Shown here: piece by piece, positions 53,032-62,238 of the stretch | Numbering within the stretch: the first letter of the stretch is position 1 | Layout: each line of letters opens with the position of its first letter | Notes under the pieces: model-generated | The model's input: only the letters and a program-made list of their open reading frames with translations | What the model was told of the DNA's origin: nothing | Databases searched by the model: none | Source of the DNA: Phaeodactylum tricornutum CCAP 1055/1 | Lineage: Eukaryota > Bacillariophyta > Bacillariophyceae > Surirellales > Neidiaceae | Length of the DNA: 64,000 nucleotides | Assembly (NCBI RefSeq): GCF_000150955.2 | Contig: NC_011684.1 | Coordinates: 496,001-560,000 of the forward strand | Direction: 5' to 3' | Program-made: the position numbers and the translations under genes

Positions 53032-53544
53032 CTAAACACCACGGCGGTGGCTTCCGATTTCGGCTTCGAGTTGTCGTCCGGGTAGAAAATCGACGACGGG
53101 CTGGGCTTCACTGACGGCATCCTCAGACTGCGTCGATGACGAGCATCCATCGTCGTCTCCAAACTCCAAATCTTTCTCCATGCCATCCGCAGACAATGCT
53201 ATTGTCTCTGCGCAGCGTTCTGAATCCCACGGACTTCCTTTCGCAAAGTAGGTGACTTTCACGAGAACGATTGTCAAGACAGTAGCAAGAATACTGTCCA
53301 CATTCACAAACAGTCCCCATCCATCGAAAATGCAAGGACACCAAGGCCAAACGTGCAGAACACTCAAGATCTCCAGAACCAGCCCAATGAGGAATGAGAA
53401 AGCCGCCGAAAGAACCAATCTCGTCAAAAAATCGAATCGTCCCCGGAGATGCGGTTCCGCGGTAAGGCCGGCATAGGCAAGCAAGACAACCCCGGCGCTA
53501 CCAGCACTGTGCCAAAGCAAATAGTTCAATTGCACATCAGTCAT
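53032..53544 (-). CDS. Small multi-pass membrane protein, unknown
   Basis: 170 aa, ATG at 53544. Three to four hydrophobic segments occupy residues 8-105 (SAGSAGVVLLAYAGL, LTRLVLSAAFSFLIGLVLEIL, a Trp/Cys-rich loop VWPWCPCIFDGWGLFV, and ILATVLTIVLVKVTYF). A hydrophilic, acidic C-terminal tail of about 65 residues follows. No family is recognised, and there is no targeting presequence. It is probably an integral membrane protein of an internal membrane. The even hydrophobic pattern and clean ATG support a real gene. Confidence 0.65.
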   Translation of the reverse strand: MTDVQLNYLLWHSAGSAGVVLLAYAGLTAEPHLRGRFDFLTRLVLSAAFSFLIGLVLEILSVLHVWPWCPCIFDGWGLFVNVDSILATVLTIVLVKVTYFAKGSPWDSERCAETIALSADGMEKDLEFGDDDGCSSSTQSEDAVSEAQPVVDFLPGRQLEAEIGSHRRGV

Positions 53545-53956
53545 GGTGTTAACATCAATAGCGGAGGACCTTGTAAGACCTTTTCGGTTGGAAGCTCAAG
53601 CACTGCTCACGAAGAATGACAGAATATTGCATGTGTCAAAGGCACAACAAGAAACTCGCGCGAAGAACTTCTTACGTTAGCGATAATTCTCATGTCGTTG
53701 CTCAAATTACATTTATGCACTGGAAAAAACACTCGAGCATTTTTGGCCAAATCGAAAGAAGACTTCTATTTTTAAAGACAGTTTTAATATTTGAGCTCAA
53801 ACTTCAAAAGAAACGTTTGTTGTTATCATCTGATTGACTGTGAATGCTATTCCTGAAAGTACCTACTGGGCGACTTATGCAAACGTCGCAAGCGTAAAAA
53901 ACAAATGTAAATCTGACTGTGAATAGTATTGTATAATCACAGTCAACCTAGCTCGT
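53545..53956. other. Interval between fibrillin 3' end and membrane-protein promoter
   Basis: 412 bp with three exact copies of the 9-mer TGACTGTGA or its complement, at 53835, 53914 and 53937. The last two face each other and form a hairpin. The frame at 53616-53837 is unsupported. Confidence 0.5.
53914..53945. other. Inverted pair TGACTGTGA...TCACAGTCA
   Basis: A perfect 9-bp inverted repeat with a 14-nt spacer, located 12-43 bp beyond the fibrillin stop codon (minus strand). It could fold in the 3' UTR, or be a paired protein-binding site for the divergent membrane-protein gene. Confidence 0.7.
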
Positions 53957-54823
53957 CTATTCTTCTCTGGGGACGTCGTCCTTTGTCGGATTGATTTCCA
54001 GAGCGGACGCCCGCATGAAGATATCTCGCGATCCTTCCAATCGCGCCCCCGTATACCGCACGATGCGCAAATCAACATCCAAATATGTCGTATCCATGGC
54101 ATGATCCGATGGATCAAACAACGTTTTAGGCATTGCGCGATGTAAATAGCCCACCAAGCCCTGTACGTCCTGAGGAATAGCAGAACCGCGAGCAGGTTGC
54201 AGTAGGTGGTCTTCCAGATCGACAATCATCCGCGCACCTTGATTGATTGAGTAGTTACATTTAACGGAAAAGGTCCCCGTCGCGTCGAAAGCAGCGTCGC
54301 CAGCTTCGGCTAGGTCCCAGAGCGCTTGGTTCGTAACAACGCCGTCAAGGTTGTTGCATTCAATCCTTTGGGTCAGTTCGCGCAAACGAAACTTGGCAGG
54401 ATTGGGCGTTCCCGACAAATTTGTGCTAAATAGAAGCTGCCAAGATCCTTGCATTGCGAGATTGAGAAAAGTCAGGGTTTGAGCTGGTTGATAGCGGGCT
54501 TCCAATGCATTGACCAATTCTTCTACTCTTCGAAATTCGTCTTCTTGACCCGTCATGCTCGGCAAAAGCTCCAACAACTCTCCTTTGATTTCTGCTGCAC
54601 TCTTGTTTGCGAATTCTCCTTGATTCTCATTCTTAGTGTCATCTCTTTTTTCAAAGCCTTTCGACGTAAATGCATCGACAGCGCTTCTGAGCGTGGGATC
54701 GAGTGGAGGGGCGGCTCTGGCTGACCGATTGCTGGAACGTCGAACACCGAACGCTGACGTCTGATGTAGCCAAGCGAAAGACGTTAACAAAGCAACGGAA
54801 AATATGGATACTAGCGGCTTCAT
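53957..54823 (-). CDS. Plastid fibrillin (PAP/plastid lipid-associated protein)
   Basis: 288 aa, ATG at 54823. The N-terminus MKPLVSIFSVALLTSFAWLHQTSAFGV is a signal peptide ending in TSA-FGV, the diatom plastid import motif. The mature part matches the PAP/fibrillin domain: IKGELLELLPSM, VEELVNALEARYQP, GSWQLLFSTNL, then a lipocalin-like beta region ending DTTYLDVDLRIVRYTG, in which the DxxxRIxRxxxG block is diagnostic for the family. Fibrillins bind lipids and quinones at plastoglobules or thylakoids and protect under light stress. TGACTGTGA sits 53 bp upstream of the start, so this gene may be a target of the recurrent motif. Confidence 0.88.
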   Translation of the reverse strand: MKPLVSIFSVALLTSFAWLHQTSAFGVRRSSNRSARAAPPLDPTLRSAVDAFTSKGFEKRDDTKNENQGEFANKSAAEIKGELLELLPSMTGQEDEFRRVEELVNALEARYQPAQTLTFLNLAMQGSWQLLFSTNLSGTPNPAKFRLRELTQRIECNNLDGVVTNQALWDLAEAGDAAFDATGTFSVKCNYSINQGARMIVDLEDHLLQPARGSAIPQDVQGLVGYLHRAMPKTLFDPSDHAMDTTYLDVDLRIVRYTGARLEGSRDIFMRASALEINPTKDDVPREE

Positions 54824-55732
54824 GATCTTCGAGAAAATGATGTATTATTCTATCGAACTCGGGATACCTTCCGACTGACTGTGATCGACACTCCATCGTA
54901 GGACACCATTTCACATCAACATCATCCTGCCGGAACGAGAGACTTCAAACCAAAACACGTCACCGGTTCTGATGTTTGATTGGTTGTGATTTGACTAGGC
55001 TGACAAACAGCCTGTCTCAGGGCTGTCGTACGATATCGCTGGGATCTCCATATAGCTAACTGTAATAGTTAATCAAAAGAAACCACTGTGAAATTACACA
55101 GGTCCCTAGTCGCGATGCAGGCCCGTTGTCGCAAGAAGCCAACAAGACTACCGTGTAGGCGCTAACTGTAAAGATTTCTTGCAGGATAGTCTTCCATTTT
55201 CGGACTTGGTTCAGAGGCAGGCCTAACGGGCTGCAAATCTTCCGTCTCACACTTACAGTAAGTCACCACCGGAACGATCGAAGGGAAGCTTCTCTTGATT
55301 GGCGGTTTTTAATTTTGCACCTGCGATTATAGTCTACTTGCGGCAGTCAACCTGCATCAATGTATTTTTGAATGTTTGTCACCGAAGTTTTAAACGGGTG
55401 AAGATACGCCAATGTAAAGCGATCTTTTCACAAGATTTGAACTGACAGTGACTTTAAAATACCGTGAACATTCTCTGATCCGAAGGCGCTACAAACTTTT
55501 GAAGCAAAAGCCTGCGGCGATTCCTTTTGTGGTCTATTATCGTTCCAAGGGGGAATGATTATCGTATGAACACATGTTCAGAGAGCCGGTCAAGCTTCTA
55601 GAAAAGAATGACGACAAGAAAGAACAATGACATCGGAGACACGTCTGCAGTCAGTTCAACAGCGCAAAAGCTGTGCTGTCCCGAAGAAAAAACCGACCGC
55701 ATCTCCAACGAGCCGCATTTCAATATAGCTCA
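54824..55732. promoter_or_regulatory. Fibrillin upstream region with motif cluster
   Basis: About 910 bp between the fibrillin start and the Sec24 3' end. It holds four motif copies: TGACTGTGA 54876-54884, TAACTGTAA 55057-55065 and 55163-55171, TGACAGTGA 55443-55451. No gene is seen; the 55056-55250 frame is unsupported. Confidence 0.5.
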
Positions 55733-58700
55733 CTACTTGGCTTTGAGTCTGTCTTGAATGCGCTGATGCAATCCACACAGAAAATCATTGTAGTCTTTCT
55801 CCCCAGAAACCGCATCATCCACCAAAAGATTGAGAACATCCGCTTCCATTGGAGCATCGTGACCGTCCTGCTGTATAATTGACACAACAGGCACATGAGT
55901 TGGCCGGACGGAACCTTCGCTTCCTTGATTTGTGCCGTTGAACGTCCTCATTTGCCAGACAAAATTGTGAAGCAGTTCTGCTTGATCGATTTGGTGACTA
56001 CGTGCCATCTCCTTTATTTCATCCGGCGCAGTCTTTCCAACATAGAAAAAAATCTGTAGGCCGCTATCCAGGAGGTACACACCATCGTCTTCAAGACTAG
56101 CCATACTCGGCAAAATGGGCTGTGGCATTCTTACAAACCCAACTTGCTCCGGTCCATGATGCGACTCGAACTCCGCAGTACCACTTTCGTTTCCCAAGAC
56201 GGAAAAAATGTTGGGATGCACCATAAGCATGCTGGTACTGGAACTTACGTTGGCCAGATAATGTACGAATAGTGCCCTGTCATCACCCGTGGGCGACATG
56301 CGGACAGCTTGAGTTTGTGCATCGCGACGGGCCATGCCCGGGCGAAAGATCGGACTCTTCATCAAGCACATACAGTAGAGTGGAAACAACTGCAACTTTT
56401 CTGGGAGGACCATTTGCCGTGCGGATGAGTTTGCGGCCGACGAATTTGTGCGGTAGTTGAGCAAAATTTCCAGACACCGATGGAACACCAAGTCACGGGC
56501 TTTTTCACGGGCCGCGTCTCCTTCCTTCTCCCTTACTAGCTTCTTCATACGATCCAGCGCTTCTCTGGCTAGTAGAGCAGAAGCAGTTCCCATGTCAACC
56601 GATCGGAATACTTCATCTACCACAGTAGAACTACGGATGGCCAAGGTGGAGACCCGCACACGGCGGCAGCCCGATATTGTTGAGTAGAGCAAGGCCGTTT
56701 GTATGTACACGTACCGATTTTTGGGGGGTACACCACCCACGCGATGCTCAAGCTCCACTGCGATGCACGTGTTCGGCGTCACGCAGGACAATTCGATTTC
56801 CGACGAGCTACCCAATCCGTTATCGACTAGGTTACCGACATGGGTTGGAAAGGATTTGATTTGAATTCCGTCCGAACATCGAACCTTAAACACCGCATCC
56901 CATCCCGTAAAGGAAAAGACTTGGGCTCTCAGTTCTTCCAGAATGATCGGATTCCAGTCTTTGTTCGAAACGTGGAACAATTTTCCACAAGTATTCCGGC
57001 ACAACTCGCCGAGTGTGGCGAGATCCAAGTACGCGGGTGGTGTGAGCGGGCTAGTGTGGTATAAAACATCCAAACAGGTTCGGTCCTGGCAACATTTCGC
57101 GGCTAGCTCCTGATAAAACGAAGAAGCCGCCGCATCTTCTGTATGCTTCAACTTGGAGGCGGTTTGTAGCGGACTATAGGATATGATATTGTCCGGATCG
57201 TGCGCTTTACCCGGAACAGGTTCCCGTACCGAAAGGCTACCGACGCCAAAATTCGGTCGTCGTCGGGTGATCAAGGTACCGCGACCCCCCGTCGCCGCCA
57301 AGGCGTCAGCAAGAAAGGCCAGCGCCGCTCCACCACACGATAGTTCCATACCGTCCAAGCCGTACGCATTTTTCGCACGCGCCAATTTCCGCAGATCCTC
57401 GAGATCGTTCTGGAGTAGGCCATCCAAGTAGGCCTTCCAGGATGCCAATCCTTCCGGTACCGACACATCAAACGTCCAATCGTTGAGGGGTAGAGGGCAA
57501 AAGGGTGCGTTGGTCACATCCGCCATGACGGAGTAGCGTTCCCGGTCGTGGTGCCCGGCCACCAAAATTCCGGCCGAAGATACCCAACAGAGACCAATGC
57601 GTGGCGTCAGCGGTGCGTACTGATTCCCGACGTGAGTCGCCAGGTCTTCCCCCAATTGTGCCAGAATGGGTAGATACTGCGTGACATGCGGACACGTTAA
57701 ATCCACGGCGTACACAAACACGGGCGGCACGGGCTGTGGGCGGGTGACGTAGGGTCCGGAAACGTGATAATCTACCGTACCGCACTGCATGGCCGGACCC
57801 GTCAGGTTGGCGGCAATCCCGCGATTGCTGGTACCACAGAGATTACAAGATCCATCCGTTCCAAAAAACGGATTGGCGTAGGCGTGACAGTGTCCACAGC
57901 GCGGTGGCGGGGACGGTTCCCGGGCATCCACGCACGGGATACGTTGTGGATCACGCCAGTCTTGGACGGAACGGTCGGGGAGGACGCGGGGACGTGGCAC
58001 GAAGGTTTCGTCGTGACAGGCCAAGGGGGTAGCGAGGATTCCGAGTGGTAGATCGCCGGTTTGATGCCAGAGAGCACGTGTAAGGGGAAAGGCGTAGACG
58101 CTGGCGCGTACGAGATTAGGCGAAGCGTTACCGTCGTCTTTGACAATGTATCGCGAGTCGGCGGGTGGGGGGTTTTGGGCCGTTTCGCCATTGAGGACGG
58201 CAGCTCGCGGAAAATATACCGGCAACTGGGATTCTTGCGGGCGGGTAAAGAGTGGAGCTCTAGGAATTTGTGAGGGATCGATTTTCCGTAAACCAGGCGG
58301 AGGCTGTTGCGTGTGCGACGGTTGGTAGTACCCGGGCTGCGGTGGTGGAGGCGATGGGTGCGGGTGCGTAGTGTTGGGAGGACGTGACGATGGAAGCGGG
58401 GGTGAAAGAGGATTTGACGAGTAGGGTTGCGGTGGAACGGGATAGGCTGGTTGCAGTGTCCGACTCGCAGTCGGAGGTACAGATGCGGGAGGTGCGAACG
58501 GAAGTGGTGGATTCTGCCGGGACGGCGGCTGAGAAACCATGCCCGGATGAGCGATTCGATGGATCGATGGAGGCGGTACCGGAGTGTGTGCGGACGGAGG
58601 TGTAGTCCGAGCATCGTGCGACGGAACGGATCCATTGGTCGTGACGCTGTGCGAAGGCGGCGGTGGAAATCTTGTGCTGCCGTGTGTGGAAAGGTTGGAC

Positions 58701-58858
58701 TGTGGGAGCGCGGACGCTGAGGCTCCACCATTCAGCGGCCCTCTTCTCGTACTGTAATGGGACGTTGCCGACGACGTCTCGAGAACAGCTGGAGCTGATG
58801 GAGAGACGCCCAGTGGCCTAGAAGGCGGTGGTGGTGGTGGAGGGGGAAAGTTGGTCAT
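55733..58858 (-). CDS. SEC24: Sec24-like COPII coat protein
   Basis: 1041 aa from the ATG at 58858, giving MTNFPPPPPPPPSRP. The frame is open 131 codons further, to a TTG, but without an ATG. Residues 1-230 are Pro-rich and disordered, as in other Sec24s. The zinc finger lies at 321-341 (CGHCHAYANPFF, CNLCG). Then come the Sec23/24 trunk (PVFVYAVDLTC, GGAALAFLADALAATGGRG), beta-sandwich (VRCSDGIQIK), helical and gelsolin domains (PILPSMASLEDDGVYLLDSG, IFFYVG). Sec24 is the cargo-selecting subunit of the COPII inner coat at ER exit sites, paired with Sec23. No intron. Its promoter is shared with no close neighbour. Confidence 0.93.
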   Translation of the reverse strand: MTNFPPPPPPPPSRPLGVSPSAPAVLETSSATSHYSTRRGPLNGGASASALPQSNLSTHGSTRFPPPPSHSVTTNGSVPSHDARTTPPSAHTPVPPPSIHRIAHPGMVSQPPSRQNPPLPFAPPASVPPTASRTLQPAYPVPPQPYSSNPLSPPLPSSRPPNTTHPHPSPPPPQPGYYQPSHTQQPPPGLRKIDPSQIPRAPLFTRPQESQLPVYFPRAAVLNGETAQNPPPADSRYIVKDDGNASPNLVRASVYAFPLTRALWHQTGDLPLGILATPLACHDETFVPRPRVLPDRSVQDWRDPQRIPCVDAREPSPPPRCGHCHAYANPFFGTDGSCNLCGTSNRGIAANLTGPAMQCGTVDYHVSGPYVTRPQPVPPVFVYAVDLTCPHVTQYLPILAQLGEDLATHVGNQYAPLTPRIGLCWVSSAGILVAGHHDRERYSVMADVTNAPFCPLPLNDWTFDVSVPEGLASWKAYLDGLLQNDLEDLRKLARAKNAYGLDGMELSCGGAALAFLADALAATGGRGTLITRRRPNFGVGSLSVREPVPGKAHDPDNIISYSPLQTASKLKHTEDAAASSFYQELAAKCCQDRTCLDVLYHTSPLTPPAYLDLATLGELCRNTCGKLFHVSNKDWNPIILEELRAQVFSFTGWDAVFKVRCSDGIQIKSFPTHVGNLVDNGLGSSSEIELSCVTPNTCIAVELEHRVGGVPPKNRYVYIQTALLYSTISGCRRVRVSTLAIRSSTVVDEVFRSVDMGTASALLAREALDRMKKLVREKEGDAAREKARDLVFHRCLEILLNYRTNSSAANSSARQMVLPEKLQLFPLYCMCLMKSPIFRPGMARRDAQTQAVRMSPTGDDRALFVHYLANVSSSTSMLMVHPNIFSVLGNESGTAEFESHHGPEQVGFVRMPQPILPSMASLEDDGVYLLDSGLQIFFYVGKTAPDEIKEMARSHQIDQAELLHNFVWQMRTFNGTNQGSEGSVRPTHVPVVSIIQQDGHDAPMEADVLNLLVDDAVSGEKDYNDFLCGLHQRIQDRLKAK

Positions 58859-59879
58859 GGAGGGAGAGAACGCAACGAAAGCTGCCTTTCGCAGGAGGAT
58901 GTGCGTTTGTTTGGGAGTTTCCTTTCCCTTGCGCCTTGCACTGGCATTGATTTGTATTCTTGTTCCTGTTACCTGTTTACAGCAGTTCACGACAACACGG
59001 TGTGGTCGACTCCCGACGACAGTACGGCACCGAATCTCTCCCAAGCAAAGCACTTCTCTACTCCAGAGAGCTAGCGAGCGTGACGAAACCCGACGACGAT
59101 GAAATGAACCCCACTTTGTCGAAACCCTGCAGTCTTGATCGGATGGGAACACGCGGACCCGGATTTGGGGGGAAAGGCCCACGATTGCGATGGGTTTACA
59201 GTCACGGTTAGGACGTACAGTTACAATTGCCAATCTCTTGGCTCCCGTCACCTAAATTTGTAATAACTGTAAGTAACATGAACTGATTGTGAACAAGCCA
59301 ATGTGGGCCTTCTGCGCCTGTTTGGTTTCCTTTCTCCTGCACCAAAAGTCCCGGTTCTCAATTCTAGCGCACCCAGATCAGCATCCTTCGTTTTCTGCGT
59401 GACATCCAAACAAAGAGGCATGAACAACACCAGCCATGCGGCCATTGACCTAGATTCCGAAGGCTATGACGCTTCGATGGATCCGGAACAGCACACACGC
59501 CTGCCATAATTCAATCACTGGATCTCCCGTTCCTCTGCCCAGGAGCCGGTGGCTCCGCGGCAGTAGCTTCTTGTTAGTATATGATTGGATTGTGGAGCCT
59601 ATGTTTGCCGGTATACTGCCGCCAATGTGCCAGTCTTCAACCGGACCCACCGGCTTTACATGCGCATCTAGTTTTTCCTGAAGCGACCTACGGCAGACTT
59701 TTGAGGCTGCAAAAGGGCTCCTGGAAATCTAAAAGCAGGTTCTCTTCTCGCTTACAAACGGTTGACTGTGAATGTAGATAATTACATGAGCAAGTTGCAT
59801 AGTGAATCATAAGCGACAACTGCTTCATAAAGATCAGCTCGCATTAAATCCGATTATATTTGTATTTCTCTCTCTGATT
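58859..59879. promoter_or_regulatory. Sec24 upstream region
   Basis: About 1 kb. TAACTGTAAGTAAC at 59264-59277 repeats the 14-mer at 7367-7380, and TGACTGTGA lies at 59763-59771 near the hydrolase 3' end. Frames at 58851-59211 and 59303-59509 are unsupported. Confidence 0.45.
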
Positions 59880-61678
59880 TCAACCTTCCTTTCGGGAATG
59901 GTCCACTGCGTTGGTGAAGCTCATCGCGGCATCGTTCATCCACTTCCAAGTATTAAGAAAAAAGAACCAACCAAGCGGCCATCCCACGTGCCCCCCACCT
60001 TTGGTCAATAACAATAGCAAATTTCCAGTTCCTGTTTTGGTAAGGTTTGTTGGATGCATGAGACCATGATTGGCGCCTACAGTCCGAAACGTTACCAGCG
60101 GATCGTCCAGTGCATGAATGACCAAAAGAGGAATCGACAAGCTTTGGATTCTTCTCTGTGGCTCTAGCGATGGACCACTGTACTCCTCAATAGGGATATC
60201 CCCTAACGCAGACATTTCGGAGTAATAGTGATCCAAGTCCCGAAAGCCATTGTACGCCACAGCCGCACTTTTGCCAAGCTCTGAAACGTGTGCCGCCCTC
60301 ATAAGATTTTTCATTTGGTCTTTTGTCAATCTGGCGCGAAATCGCTCGCCCCATTTTCCGACCGCGAAATCGTCTCGTAGAGTCTGTGCTAGCATGGGTT
60401 GCCAAAGTCGCTCAGCTCGGTAGTAAACAGCCTCAAAGCGCATATCGAGACCTCCCGAAATCGCAACTGCCGAATCGAGCGCGCAATTCTCTCCTGAACG
60501 TGCAACATAGTTGCTCAGGACAATGGCACCCATGGAATATACTGGTCTCCAACGAGCGTTTGTCGAAGTCTTAGTGCCGCAGTATGGGCGTCGGAAAAGC
60601 GGGCGCCGTGAAAGACATCCCATCCCCGAATAGGCAAATCGCCGAGTCCGCGTGCAATCATGACCACTACCGTCGATCCCTCTCCAGTGCGCCGCCACGT
60701 GAAGTCTTGGACGTAGCCTTCCTGAGAACCACCGTTGAGCCCATGTAGAATAAGATAGAGAGGTTTTGTGACATCGTGGCCTGCTTCTGGAAACCCAATA
60801 TCCAAGGCCGCCACCTCGCCATCATCCAGAGGAAGCCAAACACGTGTGTACGAAAAGTCACGAACCAAGTTCAAAAGAAAAGGGAGGCCCGTCCGGCCGT
60901 CACCTGTAGGGATCCAAGGACACGCTCCATATTCTTTACTATACGTACGTTGCGACAGAGGCCAGTGTTCAACCAATTTGTTGATGAATTCATTTTCTTG
61001 GTTGTAGTAAAGACCTTCCGCTATTTCACAGCGTTCCGCGGAATCCCCGAAGGTAAACGCACCAGTCTCATAATCGTATACAAGGAATAGCGCTAGGAGT
61101 ATCAAACAAAACTTGCCAATCATTGTTTGTCGTAGTCGATAGCGTACGGACACATTCACGGACAGGAGTAATAACATGATCAGCATCGACCCACCGTAGA
61201 AGGGTCCGTATTCGAGCACATACAAGGTATCGGTAAAGAGAACGATCGATGACGCTACCGACAGGAGGCATGTTATAGAAAGGAAGATTCTCTGGGGACG
61301 TGTAGCTGTTTTGGAATCTTGATCCGATATCCCCTTGATACTTGTGTACAGTAAATGAGTCAAACCGACGGGAGCCAAAATGGAGCTGAAGAGACGTAAC
61401 CAAAGTTCTCCAATTGCAATCAGACTCGGGACTCCTTTGGCAGCGATGGTCAAAACAACATCCCAGAAGGACTCCAAATGATCATTGGTTAACAAGGGAC
61501 CTTGGGATGGCACCCCGGGAATCTCGTACGGTTGTGGGGCCTCTGGGCCGCAAAATGGATGCGTCGCAGACAAATTCAACTGATTCAAAAAGCTCAGGGA
61601 GGATGTCGGAAAAGTGGACCAATTCGACGGCCTCTGCGCACCGCAGTAAGCTTCGATTGTCCACTTTGATTCTATCAT
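59880..61678 (-). pseudogene. ABHD1/3 (YheT)-type alpha/beta hydrolase with disturbed frame
   Basis: The coding signal starts at the ATG at 61678 (the frame opens at TTG 61699). It carries four or so membrane segments and a hydrolase core with LILHGLNGGSQEGYVQDF, MIARGLGDLPIRGWDVFHGARFSDAHT, and ends in that frame at 60515. The rest of the core continues in another frame to 59880: YSMGAIVLSNYVARSG (nucleophile Ser), ALDDPLVTFR (Asp) and GGGHVGWPLGWFFFLNT (His). Between DAHTAALRLRQ and YSMG about ten residues expected from YheT relatives are missing, and the frame shifts near 60540. No GT-AG intron fits. It is either a lesion in this haplotype or an assembly error. The family acts on membrane lipids or esters. 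Confidence 0.6.
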
Positions 61679-61957
61679 GAACTTTACTTGTGGTGACAAC
61701 AGCAGTGAATTTTGTTGTTGGAAGCTACATTCTGTGCAGTATTTCCTTGAAATCGATTGATTTCTATCTGGTGAGAAGATCTCGGATATGTGCTAGTGTG
61801 CACGCATTTCGGTCGAGTCTTTAAGATAAGGTCCATGTTCCTAACCGATGACCCTTTTGCTCGGATAGAAGTAAATGTAAGTAATACATGTAGTCATAAT
61901 ACAAGAAAACAGTGTCCCAACTGTTGCTAATGTAAGGCTGGGCAGTTTTGACTATCA
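61679..61957. other. Interval between hydrolase start and copia fossil
   Basis: About 280 bp that would contain the hydrolase promoter. No feature is seen; the boundary with the element is by my LTR estimate. Confidence 0.4.
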
Positions 61958-62238
61958 TGTTAATTGTTACGGAGTACTACCAAAGCACAACCGTAGGACA
62001 GATCGCTGTTAGGACAGTGAGTGGTAAACGAAGGTGGGCGTTGAGACGAACGACCTGCAATACACCTAAGAGACTTAGGGACTGTAAAACTCAACTCGTT
62101 GACGACGCTCCCCACGGGTTAGACAGCGGATACGAGGACCTATGCGTAGAATGCAATTTGGATCAATGAACTTATAAAACAATGAGTGGGTGATTACCTT
62201 CTACAAACTAGTCAATCTGTTGTTCAGTCCAGTGAACA
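61958..62238 (-). repeat. Candidate 3' LTR of the copia fossil
   Basis: A 281-bp segment bounded by TGTT...AACA inverted ends (TGTTAATTGTTACGG to CCAGTGAACA on the plus strand). On the minus strand it is preceded by a purine-rich TGTGGGAT, as expected for a priming tract. The matching 5' LTR is off the window, so the boundary is unconfirmed. Confidence 0.4.

Noticed and set aside
57802-58731. 309-codon frame inside Sec24
   Set aside because: Arg/His/Pro-rich shadow of the proline-rich Sec24 N-terminus.
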